Of a stretch of DNA of 64,000 bases, positions 52,231 to 63,741 are shown piece after piece (positions within the stretch are counted from its first letter, which is position 1; each line of letters opens with the position of its first letter). The stretch covers positions 149,352,647 through 149,416,646 of the forward strand of contig CM043962.1 of NCBI GenBank assembly GCA_014529385.2. Reading direction: 5' to 3'. Under the pieces are notes generated by a model. It saw only the letters and a list, made by a program, of their open reading frames with translations, searched no databases and was not told the DNA's origin. This stretch comes from Adiantum capillus-veneris. Lineage: Eukaryota > Streptophyta > Polypodiopsida > Polypodiales > Pteridaceae. Both the position numbers and the translations under genes were made by a program.

Positions 52231-52560
52231 ATGAAGTAAGAAAATGAAAATTCATTTTAAATGAACAATTTTTTTGTCTTATGAGACTCGTTTCCTTTCT
52301 TTTATTGTGCTAAAAATTTAAGAAGTATGCATACTTAGGATCATGTTTGTGGTGATGACATCTTCCAAACACCAAGTAGAACTTGTCACTCTACTTTGGA
52401 AGTACGATATGGACTAAAGAGCAAACATGCTTGCGGCAGCTAAGTCTCTCGAGCACCAAATGGATTAGTCATCCATTCTGGAATGATGTCGTAGGGTAAA
52501 AAGAGATCATCTACCCGCTAAGAAACATGGACTAATGACTAGGCTTTATCTTCTCTACCT
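52231..52560 (+). other. Chromovirus 3' untranslated region
   Basis: No coding seen between the chromodomain remnant and the hairpin before the purine tract. Confidence 0.5.
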
Positions 52561-52598
52561 CATAGTCGAGGACGACTATGATTTCAAGAGAGAGGTAA
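52561..52598 (+). promoter_or_regulatory. Hairpin and purine tract of the chromovirus
   Basis: A perfect 8-bp hairpin CATAGTCG, loop AGGA, CGACTATG (52561-52580) is followed by CAAGAGAGAGGTAA next to the LTR. The general layout matches elements 1 and 3. Confidence 0.75.
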
Positions 52599-54196
52599 TG
52601 TCATAAAATATAATATCTAACTTTACCAAATAATTTTCTCATATTAAATTGATCACTTAATATGGAAAGATAAAAGGGGAACAAGAGTTAGGATATATAT
52701 ATGTGCTTCTAGGCCTATCTTAACAGGGGACCAAAAGGAGAAATGGTTGCATCTCAATAGGGGTCCAAAAGGAGACAGTCTACCAAAGAGCAATGTGCAA
52801 TAAGTGCTTCTAGATTTACCTCAGCAAGGGACCAAGAGGAGAGATGGTTACATCTCAAAAGGGGGTCCAAATGAAGGTAGTCTATCAAAGATCAATGTGC
52901 ATCTAATGGAGCTTAAAAAGCCTTCGGTTAGCTTCATTAAAGACCTCCAAAAGTTAGTGTTAAAAAGTCCTTTGACCTTACGTAAGCTAGGGCTAACCTC
53001 GAGGTGGGAATCCTACCCAAGCATGAGGTGCTAAGATGCTTAAAGTGGTTGTGGAAACATTGCCCAAAGCTTGAGGTGATTTTTATGCTTAAATGACTAA
53101 GGTTTTTGAAATGTTAAATTCAAAGATAAATTCTCAAGAGGCATGAACGTTTTCATGCTTAATTGACTAAGAGGTTTGAATTATTCAATTCAAAACAAAT
53201 GACTTAAGAAACATAAAAGACACATGCTTGCTTGATTGACTAAGTCCTTGAAGTATCCAATTCAACCAAATGACTTAATAAGCACAAAAGACACATGTTC
53301 AAATGATCCTCCACATGTGGCCCTCATGATGTGCTTGAATGCTATTGAATAAGTTTTAAAAGGATACAATGAGAATTTAGATACATAAAAATAAATAATT
53401 AAGTTCTTTCTCTCAAAGAGGAAAAAGAGGACACATGTCCAAATGAAATATTAAAATAATATGAGAGAGAGAGAGAGAGAGGTGTGGACCAAGCATGAGA
53501 GGGGGGTATACTCTCCCACATACACACACACATTCTCTCATTGTGTGGAGTGCAAAGTGAAAGAGCTAGAAGTGGAGAGCCTACACCAACACTCTTAGCT
53601 ATGGAATGCAAATCCAACCAAGAGGCATTCTTCAATGCTTAAGCTTGCCATCTTCTTCATCTTCATTAGTATGATATTATGCTATGCTAAGCAAGAAGAG
53701 TGATGATAAGTGAGGAACTATATCTTTCTCCTATGGAATGTTTCGTCTTCCTCTTCCCTACCCTCATTCCTCGCTAGCTCTCTCCACCTTCGAAGGTGTT
53801 TGAGACCTTAGGACTGAGGCTTGGGATAGTTAATGCTTTTGCAAAGTTTATGTTAAGCTCATGATCCATGAAGCTTTCCATCTTCATAGCATCACCAAGG
53901 TCACAAGGAACACAAAGATTGTATTGTAACAAAGTCTCTCTTGATGGGAGAATCTATAATACATACGCCTTTTGGAGGGGAGACTAGCTCCAAGTAAATC
54001 CGGTCCTCAACTATTGTCATGTTCTCTAATACTCTCTCTCTCTCTCTTGCAAAAGTATTGGTCATGCCAAGTTAATTAAGTACTATGTTTATGTTGCTAC
54101 CATCAATTAAGTTCACCCTTTATGATCTCACAAAAATGATCACCTTAATTCTCTTACTTCCGCTATTCTCAAAGTTCATAGGCCATTTGCATTACA
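52599..54196 (+). repeat. Chromovirus 3' LTR (second LTR)
   Basis: TGTCATAAAA...TTGCATTACA, 1,598 bp. Its 3' part pairs with 46785-47317. Contains GA and TC runs near 53462-53481 and 54037-54050. Confidence 0.88.
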
Positions 54197-54223
54197 ACGA
54201 CTATGGCTTCAAGGGAGAGGTAA
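54197..54223 (+). other. 27-bp fragment of chromovirus internal 3' end between two LTRs
   Basis: Matches 52572-52598 with about three changes. It begins at the loop of the hairpin and runs to the LTR boundary. Confidence 0.85.
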
Positions 54224-55703
54224 TGTCATAAAAGCTAATATCTAGATATCCCAAATGATTCTCATATGGAACTAATCATTTAATGTGGAAAAATGAATGG
54301 GAACAAGAGTTAGAATATAGTTATATACTTTTGGACTTATCTCAGCACGGGACCAAAGGGAGAGAAGGATACATCTCATTGAGGGTCAAAAAAAGAGATG
54401 GTCTACCAAAGAGCAATGAGCAGTTAATGGAGCTTAAAAGACCTTAGGGATAGCTTCATTAAAGAACTCCAAAGTTTAGTGCTAAAAGTCCTTAGACCTA
54501 GGATCTTTAGGTACTTTAGACCTTAGGAAAGCTAGGCCTATGCTTTAGGTGCTTGAGCTGACTAAGGTGCTTGAGATACTTGAGATGAATGAGGTGCTTC
54601 ATGACTAAGGTGATTTAGGTGCTTGATGACCAAGGTGTTTATGGTGTTCAAGTCAAACATGACTCCTACATAGGAGGGGGCGAGTCCTAAGAGTAGCGGA
54701 TGAGAGAGAACACACACACTCAAGGCAATCCCAAGACTCAAGAGACATAAAGGACACATGTCAAACCCCTAGCCATGTTGCCCTCATAGTGTGCTTCAAT
54801 CCTATTGGACGGCCTTTAGGCAAGTCCAGTGATAATTTAAATGCATTTAAATAATTAATTAAGCTCTCTCTCTCTCTCTCAAAGGTAAAAAGAAGGAAAC
54901 TTGTCCAAATGCTACCCCTATTGCTTGATATGAGTAAAGCATGTGATTGTCTAAGCCTTGGCATAGGCAATTGGGGTGCAATCTAGTGCTAGGCAAGCTA
55001 GGGCTCTCATTTTTGGAATTCTCACACACATACTCACACATTCTCTCATGTGTTGAGAAAGAACTTCATCTAGAGAGCCTACACCAACTCCTCTTGGCTA
55101 TGGAATGCAAATTCGACAAAGAGACATGCTTCAAAGCAATGCTTACCATCTTCTTCATCTTCATTACTATGCTATGATATGCTATGCTCTAAGAGTAATG
55201 ATATGTGAGGAGACTATTTATGTCGTAAGATACATCTTCTTTCTCTTCCCTTCCCTCCCTCCCTCCCTACTAGCTCTATCCACCTTTGAAGGTGTTTGAG
55301 ATCTTGGGATTGAGGCCGGAGACAAGTTAAAGTTTTTGCAAGTTAGTTACGGGCATAATATTGGTGCATGAAGCTTACCATCTTCATGGCATCAACAAGG
55401 TTTCAAGAAACACAAAGCATGTATTATACCAAGTCTCTCTTCAAGGGAGAATCTATGATACAAAAGCCTTTTGGAGGGGGGACCGGCTCCAAGTAAATCC
55501 GGTCCTCATTTGTTGTCAATTTGTCTAATTCTCTCTCTCTTTTGCAAGTATTGTTCATGCCAAGCTAACTAGGTATAATGTTTATTTTTCTACATTCAAT
55601 CAAGTACTCTCCTTATGTTCATTAAGAATCGTCTTAAGGAAATGCTCACTATTTGTTACTTTAATTCCACTACAATCAATGTTATTAGCCATATTCCGTT
55701 ACA
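54224..55703 (+). repeat. Third chromovirus LTR
   Basis: TGTCATAAAA...TCCGTTACA, 1,480 bp, same family as 52599-54196 but clearly more diverged. It ends exactly where the right CACTA relic starts. Confidence 0.88.
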
Positions 55704-56870
55704 AGGCTATACATGACCAAAGGATGGATCGTGCAAGAGGCATTTGTATATATTTGATCCCTCTATGCCTCGCATGTGGTTAGATGAAGAGGATCAAAGG
55801 ATAATTCAAACTTGCCAAGTGAAAAGGAAAAATTAATTAATTAACGTGGATATGGATCTATGTGAGTGGTCAATAACTTTTGCATCATGAATGCAAAGAT
55901 TATGACCAAGTGGGTGGACTTATGGATAATGGCAAAGGTGAAGGCAGGAGAACATCCCTGTGTCCTTGACACCTTGCATGTTTTCTAGATCTCATTAGTC
56001 TCAATTGAATCCATGAGAGAATGATCGAAGCAAAGGCACGTGGAGAGAACATCACCAAAAAATAATGGGAGCATGCATGATGCTACATGCCAAAGGTATC
56101 TAGTACTCATACGTCTAAACCATGTTGTATAGTTTTTACTTGATTTTATATTTGTAATTGATTGTATACTTTTTTCTATTCTATAATGTCTTTTCTTTAA
56201 CTCTATGTGGTCTAGGGTTTGACACTTTCGCACATGCCATATTGACGAGTGTCGAACCATCATGGATTATGATGTCATGGGCAACGTTAACACAAATATT
56301 GAGGCTATGTACTATGGGACTATTGAAAGGATAGTAAAGGTTGATTTTAGAGCCTTTCATACCTTCATTTTTAATGCAAGTGGTTTGCAAATGTGTCTAC
56401 ATGGCATGAGAATAGAATCTGCATGGTGTACTCTAGTGTGCATCACATGGAGAGGTATGGCAACTTAGTTTTTCCACACAACTATGAGTTGACGAGTGAT
56501 TACCAAATTTACCTTTATTTATTTGTACCATAATACCAATGTGACTTGACTTTGAACTTTTGTTCTATAGGTCATATATATCTCATGAATCCACCAACCA
56601 AAACTTTGGTTCATAGTTTCAATAACACCTCGAGGAAATACCATTTTTTCCACTTATGAAGCGGAGACCATCTTTGATTCTCTCCCACCTACGACTTTGG
56701 ATGAGGAGGAGACTGAGTAGAGAGAGATCGATGAGTCAAGTCCACCGCCAATCTTAGTGAGGAGGAGGATTGTCATGATGATGCTGATGAGATGGAAGAT
56801 GAAGAATTTGAAGATGATGAAACCAATACTCAGTTTCTCTCTTTGTTAATTTAGGAGCCATGGGTTTAGA
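55704..56870 (+). pseudogene. CACTA (En/Spm) transposon relic, right copy
   Basis: Homologous over about 900 bp to the minus-strand copy at 1062-2010, including non-coding stretches. 56220-56470 encodes the DUF4216-like block (CHIDEC, AMYYGTIERIVKVDFRAFHTFIF). 56640-56870 gives an acidic C-terminal tail (STYEAETIFDSLPPTTLDEEE, then ADEMEDEEFEDDE) after a frameshift. Stops are frequent. The 5' part ends at the chromovirus LTR, so that insertion cut it. Confidence 0.65.
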
Positions 56871-57168
56871 TCTAGATGATGCTAGTTGTAGAGATCCTTT
56901 TAAAGACGGTTCATAAACATTTTGAATATTTTATTATATGAGAAGTTTTTGTTGTGTCGCCTCTCTCTCTCTCTCTCATTTTATCAAGCATGCCAATTTA
57001 TGTTAATCAAATGTGTGGGATTAATTTAATGATCAAATATCTATCATTTTTTTATAAGAAATATCAAATGTTCTTTTTGGTAAAATAGAAAGAAGTACTC
57101 AAATTTAAATATTTTTTCTCCAAAGAATTACACGATAATGTTAGAGGTAGATAATGGTGGCTATAACC
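56871..57168. other. AT-rich DNA without recognised features
   Basis: No ORF of interest; a short TC run lies at about 56962-56977. Confidence 0.5.
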
Positions 57169-57179
57169 TCCCTCTCCCT

Positions 57180-57225
<46 letters not shown>

Positions 57226-57258
57226 CTCACACACACGCACACACACACACACACATAC
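57169..57258. repeat. Compound (TC)n(AC)n microsatellite
   Basis: A CTCC-rich start, about 18 TC units and then about 15 AC units with one interruption; the reverse complement type of the arrays at 2907 and 63490. Confidence 0.93.
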
Positions 57259-57439
57259 ACATTTGAAGAGGTAATAATAACAGCAAATAGAAAGTGTGGC
57301 AATACACACGATAATCTTTAATTTACAAAAAAAAACTCCTTCCCATCTTCCTCTCTCCTCTTTGGCCACCCCCTCACCACCATTTTGGACACTCTCCACA
57401 AAACGTGGTAAATGGCTCAAGTAAACTTTTTGAAAGTTT

Positions 57440-57770
57440 TATAGGTAAGAAGTGGGGTAAGCAATGGCCAAAACCAGAATGGGTGGCAATATCAAACAAC
57501 ATATAGAATCCGAAACTTGGCCGCTATCAATGAGGATCTTTTTGTGGAAGGTGTTGAGGGGGGAATTGTTGACAAGCATCAAGATTCTAGCCAAAGGCAT
57601 TGGCTGAGATAGGTGCTCGCAGTGCAAAACATCAAGTGAGGACCCCTATTCAAGGAGTGCCTGGCAATTAGATACCTGGCAGGAGAGATATGCAAATGGG
57701 TTCAAAGGACTTGGAAGATGGGGGTTTTCAAGAATAATTTGTTCTTTACACTAAACTTGTAATGAGCCAC
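57440..57770 (+). pseudogene. LINE relic A, reverse-transcriptase zinc-binding region
   Basis: On the plus strand, near 57530, RIFLWKVLRGELLTSIKILAKGIG followed by RCSHCKTS resembles the zf-RVT domain after plant LINE reverse transcriptases. In a shifted frame it continues with GPLFKECLAIRYLAGEICKWVQ up to 57740. Stops and shifts show decay. A possible tail (VWKARNHRAFKND) lies near 58430. Confidence 0.5.
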
Positions 57771-59100
57771 AAAACTGGCTAAAGCCACAAAATGGCTCAC
57801 ATCAGGATTCTAGTAAATGAAACATAACTTTTGTATATGACATCAAGATTTCATGAAACTTCTTAATTATGGGTTCAAAATATGAAAAAGGTTTCTAAAT
57901 ACACATTTTACATGAAAAGCTCAAAAATTCAAAAAATTACTTTTCTAAAATTAGTAAATTTTACGTAAAACCGCACTTCAACACTTAACTTGGAGAAGTA
58001 AATAATGTTGAGAGTCTTTGTATATGGGTTAAAAAAACTTGGTACATCTGTCACATACCTATTGAGGGATTTTTCAAAGAAGTTTGGGCCTGCTTAACAA
58101 TGATTTGATTTACTTTCAAAAGAAAATAGAAAACTTTTGTCTATCCGCACAAATTAGTTGTAGAAGATGGCAATGGAAAGACACCTTTAGACCTTCATTT
58201 AGCTCTGTACTATTTTTTATCAACTCATATTGAGTGTTGATCATAATTCCCTCAAACCATTTTCTATTCAAATAACTAACACAGGGTTGAGAATTTTTTT
58301 ATAAAAGTCTCAAAAAGCCACAAAAGTGGCTGATTTTTTACAAGACTAGTGTTAAGAGGGAAGATGATGAAAAGCCAAGTGTTGCTAATCTGTAAATAAA
58401 TTGTTGATTTTTACTAATTTCAGTAAGTTTGGAAAGCAAGGAACCATCGGGCATTCAAAAATGACCTCTTAATAGCTGGCTTCATAAAGATCATCCAAGA
58501 AATCACATTGGAAAAAGGAAGAAGCCGAACGAGACAAATTGGGCACTTCTCACCGTCACGATCGCTAACGGTGTGTAAGAAATCATGGGTAATGGCTCGT
58601 CTCTGTGTGATGCTTTTAGCTTCTTGATATATCAAGCGATATCTTAAGGCTTAACACAAGCTTGAGGTTACTTTGTACATTTTTTAATGGAGAATTTAAT
58701 ACATCCACTCACAATTGTGAGTTTGGCCCCAAAAACAAAAAAAAAAGCAGAGATTTCAACTATCATTTGTCAATTCAATTGTTTCCTTACATTGATTGGA
58801 CCTACATTGTCATGGACATTTGTAATTTTATTGTTTGCTTACATTGGTTGGACCTGCCTTTTCATGCAAACAGTTAAAATGCTATGATAGGACTTTGTGC
58901 CCATCTATCCTTCTTAAGGTATTTTCTAGTCAAAATTTTCATGAACCTATAATTAGAAGGACTTCGTTTAAAATTAGTCTTCTATAGAGAAGGGGAGTAA
59001 AATAAAGTATTTAACAATGAGAGCAGAATATATTCAGATGCCCATCTACATGTACATACCACATTTCGGAGGCTAATTGGCCTAACTCAATGAAGATATT
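57771..59100. other. AT-rich DNA between LINE relics
   Basis: Only weak coding-like pieces (VWKARNHRAFKNDLLIAGF near 58430, perhaps the tail of LINE relic A). The rest shows nothing recognisable on either strand. Confidence 0.4.
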
Positions 59101-59575
59101 CACCTAAAAGGTTTTGTGGAGAGCTATCCTTACTGTGAATAAGATTGTGTCTAGCGGGCTTGGGATAGAACATCTTCTGGATGCAAAGCTGCTTCGGAGG
59201 ATCATCTATTTAAAGGCTACCTTCTCTCATGGAGACTTACTGCCAAAATCTACAAATGGGTACAAAGAATATGGAAGGTACTCTTCTTAAAAATCACTTA
59301 ATCCTAGGAGGAAGAAGATTTCAAAACCAAGCAATTTTGGTGTGTAATCAATCAAATAACCAAATACTGCTATCTCAAGCAAGTTTGGAAACCATAAAAT
59401 CTTTGTATGTTTGAGAGATTATGTGTGATAGCTCGATTAAACGATATAGTGCGAGAAAGAATTGAGCTTATATATTTATTAGGATCTAGAGTAAGGCCTA
59501 TTGCGCAAACCAAAAAATGGAAACATGCACTGATTGCATGTTCCCGAGTAGCTGATTGCATCAGCTATTTGGGTG
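59101..59575 (+). pseudogene. LINE relic B, similar to relic A
   Basis: LWRAILTVNKIVSSGLGIEHLL followed by EDHLFKGYLLSWRLTAKIYKWVQRIWK parallels relic A in order and spacing. A further open piece runs to about 59575. It appears to be a second, independent or duplicated fragment of the same LINE family. Confidence 0.45.
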
Positions 59576-60047
59576 GTACCTTCTAGAGATTAATAAACCT
59601 ACTAAATTATGATTTGAGAAATGTTTTGATTACCTATAGAGAAGCTTGTTAGTAAAAGTCTATACTATTATAATGGGACAAGGGATTCCGGCCCCTCCCC
59701 TCGGACATGTGTCAGAAAAACCTTGATCTCGCAGCTTTCAGGCCAGTGTGCAGGTGACACTGAAGAGCAGTCACATAGTACAAGAGATAGATAGTTAGAT
59801 AGTTATATTATCATCCTCGGAGGTCAAATATGACCTATGGGACCAAATGAACATGTCATGTGGTGTGAGTGGAGGTTATAAGTGACTATCAATGCTCAAA
59901 AATGGCTGAAATGAGCGTCGCAATAGAGAGTCCACATCGTGGTTGGGAGAGGAAGGTATGTAGGGAGAGCTCATGGATGAATATATGGGAAAAAGAGGAC
60001 CTAATGTGGTCAAAAGCTGAGCACTCAAGTAGTGTGTGGTACTCACT
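59576..60047. other. Possible 3' untranslated part of the minus-strand LINE
   Basis: No supported coding. The sequence following the LINE ORF on the minus strand runs through here; no poly(A)/poly(T) tail or target duplication was found. Confidence 0.35.
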
Positions 60048-61906
60048 CTATCTCACTTGACGAGCGCATAAGGTCCAAACTCGATGAGACTCCTCGCCAG
60101 TGCCCCAATGTCCTCTCTCGCAGCGTAGAGAATGGGAGCTAAGACAAATGGAGGCAATGGTGCAGATCGCACTCAAAGGGATGGGCTCAAGGATGTAGGG
60201 ATGGGTTCGGTTACCTCGTTTAGAGAAGAAGAGAGATTTGTAGTTTGGGATAACGCGTGTGGTGTAATGGCTAAAGCGAGAACCTCCGGATTTCTCCCAA
60301 GCCGTGATACATTGGCGTTGTAAGAAGGCCTCATTAACTTGGGAGTCAATCGACGCATCCTTGACCAAGTGACATGCATCCCATCTTCGAAACCATTTCT
60401 TGATATCAAGCATCCACCCTGAACTTAGTATTTTGCTCTTTCATGTCTTTTGGACCTTTTGACTTGCTTCATATGCCATTCTAGGAAGTCGATACAAAGG
60501 GGTATGTTGTGTCTTAAGCATGTACTCCACAACCCTTTGCATGTCCAAGACCTCAATGGGAAGCGATCCGGACTCAAGAAGTAAGAGCATGTAGGGTATT
60601 TGTGTCTTGACTTGGAGAAATTTGGTGAGAAAACACTTTTGGACATTCTCAAACTCTTTCCAAGTAGACTTCCGATGCTTCCACCCCACACCTCCACTCC
60701 ATAAAGAAGCATCGGTGTCACCAATGCGTCAAAGAGGCACTTTTTGAGAGCCCAACACTTGATATCTCCAGCATTGCACATGTTCTCAAATGCATAATAA
60801 GCCCTCTTTTCAGCTTCGAAGCAACACATTGCACAATCCTTCCATTTATGATTAGATGGAACCTCAAGGCCAAGGTACTTGAAGTGATTTACCACTTCAA
60901 GTTGCTCATTGTTGTGTACAATGCATGGATTTTCATCATTGAGGGTCTTTACAAGCATAACCTTGGTTTTGGATCCATTCACAATTAGCCCGCTATGTAG
61001 GCAAAGCATTCCAAGACACTCATAATCTTTTGTGCATCTTCTAAGGTATGTTCCAAGAGCACTACATCATCGGCATAAAGCAAAAGAATGATCACAACAT
61101 TTCTGATCTTAACCTCTTCTGTGCCTTCTTGCTGCATAAAATCAAGAACCATGCATTCCAATTCATGAATGAGTAGCCCAAAGAGGGTTGGGGAAAGTGG
61201 ACATCCTTGTTTGACACCAATGGTGCTTGCAAAAAATTCTGAAATTCCATCTCCCATACGTAGTCAACATATCACATGCGAAAGACTGCATGCATAAATT
61301 CTCTAAGCACTTGAAGGCTTTGCATAGATTTTCTCGCGATACCCTGTCAAAAGATTTCTTGAAATCCACAAAGCAACAATACAACTTTTTCCCTTTCAAT
61401 CGAGACGTTTCCATAAGAACTTGAAGAGTGACAAGGTGATCAATAGTGCTATGATGCTTTAGAAAACCTGCTTGGTCAAGCGCACGTTTGCCATTTTTTT
61501 CAACCCATTCACTTATCTTTATCTCCATGATATATCCAAATAACTTTTCCATCAAAGAATCAACCATTATAGTGCGATTGTTGTTCACATTGTTTACATC
61601 TCCTCCTTTGTGCAAAGGTTTGATCCAATTTTCACTCCAATCATGAGGCATGCCATGCTTAAGTGCAAGGTTAAACATATCGCATAACCAATATCGTTTT
61701 TTCTTGCTTGTCCATTTAATCATTTCAGCCTTGACACCTTGAAGGTCCCTTGCCTTACAAGTAGCAAGTTCCTCAAGCGCGCGGCATACATCTTCAATGG
61801 TAAAGAAGGGAGGCATAAACGGAAGGGAGCTACAACACTCCATCTTATCAACATTGGGTTGCTCATCGAGGTTCTTGCAATGCATATACATATCCTCAAG
61901 AGTCAA
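60048..61906 (-). pseudogene. LINE reverse transcriptase and C-terminal zinc region
   Basis: RT motifs in order: WIKPLHKGGDVNNVNNNRTI, LYCCFVDFKKSFDRVS (palm Asp), IGVKQGCPLSPTLFGLLIHEL and LLLYADDVVLLEHT (catalytic YADD near 61067-61078), then GLIVNGSKTKVML. One frame change near 61250 and another near 61000 split the frame; a stop near 60420 separates the tail. The tail has CERGHW...SHRVWTLC, a possible zinc-binding knuckle. The first residue of YRTI-type boxes reads N here (NNNRTI). Confidence 0.85.
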
Positions 61907-63343
61907 GTCACCAAAGCTCTCAACGCGCTTGCCTTTTAGATTTTGCCAAAACTTGCCACATGCATGTGCTTTCTCTTGCGCTAAAAGAAGTTTTTTTTTT
62001 ACTTCCCACCTTCTCCTCTTCTTTTGAGCAAGTGCTTTGTATATGTGTCAACATTCCAAGTAAACTTCCTTATTTTTGCTTGCATCCAACCTTAGCAAGT
62101 ATTTTAGGGCTTGACTACATTCCATGTCAAACCAATCCTTCTTGGTGCTACCCTTCTTAGACCTTTTGCAAGACATGTGTTTCACCGAAAAACATTCCTT
62201 CGCACAAGAGCAAATTACTTCTTTGAAAACTTTCACTAGCATTCTAATGTCGGGGTCTCTTGATGCTCTATCATGCTTAATATTTGATCCACCATATAAG
62301 CATATATAAGTACGAATGATTCACATCATGATTGGAGGCTGCATGCTCGGGCCTTTTACCACACTTGAGGTCAATACATAACATCCTATGATCCGATTCC
62401 GGATTCCATTCACCAAGTGTAAATCTTTGTATGCATTCTAGAGTGGCTTCCGAAAACAACATATAGTCAATCACGCTATCACCATTGTGCTTTCTACATG
62501 TAAAGTCATTGGTGCCTTGCCATAGAGATACACCATTTGCAAAGAGTATTTCGGTACTATTGCACATATGTAGAAGTGACTTTCCATAGTGATCCAATTA
62601 TTTTGCATCATTAGAACTTCGATTATACATGTATAAGTCATCCATTCTTCTTGAGACATGCGGCATGTCAACTTGTTGTGTGTCGTGTTGTAACATATTT
62701 GTGCAAACATTCATGTCTCCAAAGACAATAACTTCACCCTGGTCCTTGTAATGAGCAATGTCTTCCTCTAGTTCGACAAAGGGCTGATCTCTATCCATAT
62801 CCAAGTGAGCATAAAAGTTGGAGTCATAGTGAGAAATGTAGCAACCAGCCACAAACATGACTTGACCATTTGGTTGGCTGATTTTCAGCCATAAGTAGCG
62901 TTTATACTTATCTTCTTTGACAATGGAAACATCTTTCAAACCCTTTTTGGTGATACATGCTATGCCTCCTTGGCCTTTGCATTGCTTTGCATTTTTAACC
63001 CACATCAAAGAATGCACATCGTATTTGTCAATTCCAAGAATTCGTTGCGCATCATGCTCCCATGTTTAGACAAGAAGTATCACATCAGAGTCATTGGTAA
63101 GCTCATCAATGCCAATTCCTGCATTCCATGAATACTCGTTACAATTCCAAAAGCTTATTCTCAAGCGTGAGTTGGTCCATCCAAATTCCTTGAAGATTTT
63201 GTATCATTCTCCATGGCGAGAGTGGATTTTCCGCCCTTGCGAGTTTTGTCCGACATTGCCTTCAAGTCAACAACAAAAACAAAAAGTTTTGACAGTTTTT
63301 TCAGTTCTAAGATGTTGTTACAGCAAAGCCTTCCATTGCTCAA
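61907..63343 (-). pseudogene. LINE endonuclease (AP-endonuclease-like) and linker
   Basis: Shows SFWNCN near the start, ILLV-stop-TWEH (a stop where the catalytic region VQTWEH would be expected), VIVFGDMNV near 62720, MDDLYMYN, VIDYMLFSEATL and ESDHRML near 62390. These correspond to the EEP-type endonuclease motifs (GDxN, SDH). A Lys-rich linker (62240-62050) and a coiled-coil segment precede RT. At least two stops occur. Confidence 0.8.
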
Positions 63344-63486
63344 AAAATTCTATCTTTACATCAATGTGTAGAGGGCTTCGTGCTCTTCGATTGAGGCTAT
63401 AGATCACCTAAATCGGAGTTCAAACGAGTGAGTTATAGTCAAAAGAGTGAACTGTTGTCTACTAGTTCAAAAAACGGCTTTGTGTG

Positions 63487-63584
<98 letters not shown>

Positions 63585-63741
63585 CCTTGGAGACTGTGAT
63601 ACCGGATCCACCACCATACCACCCTATATATAGACCGGCTCCTAGCCCTAGCCATACTATGGATCCCCAGTCTATAGTGATCCAGTTCGAGCCCCTGGAT
63701 CAGGTCCTTGACCCCCTAGGCTTAGGATCCTTGTCCTGACA
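63344..63741 (-). repeat. Candidate 3' LTR of a minus-strand element at the window edge
   Basis: On the minus strand a purine tract AAGGGGGGAG lies just before TGTCAGGACAAGG, and GTCTATATATAGGG supplies a TATA box about 100 bp in. It contains a long GT/GA microsatellite. The far boundary (near 63344-63400) is not resolved and no partner LTR is in view. Confidence 0.4.
63490..63583. repeat. Compound (TG)n(GA)n microsatellite
   Basis: About 25 TG units followed by about 22 GA units, uninterrupted. Confidence 0.97.

Larger units (their letters stand above)
46785..55703 (+). mobile_element. Decayed chromovirus (Ty3/gypsy) with three LTR copies
   Basis: Layout: partial LTR (46785-47317), initiator-tRNA-Met primer site, decayed gag-pol, chromodomain relic, hairpin and purine tract, LTR (52599-54196), 27 bp of internal end, another LTR (54224-55703). 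Stops and deletions throughout, including loss of the RT catalytic segment. Confidence 0.88.
60048..63343 (-). mobile_element. Decayed LINE (non-LTR retrotransposon)
   Basis: Minus strand: endonuclease (about 63180-62290), linker, reverse transcriptase (61906-60425) and a Cys/His-rich C-terminal region (60413-60048). The order EN-RT is that of L1/I-type plant LINEs. Neither terminus is defined. Confidence 0.85.

Noticed and set aside
57064-57420. 118-codon minus-strand ORF with CVCVCVRV and ERERER runs
   Set aside because: Produced by translation of the TC/AC microsatellite.
63428-63739. 103-codon ORF across the GT/GA repeat
   Set aside because: Most of it is microsatellite translation and it overlaps a probable LTR.
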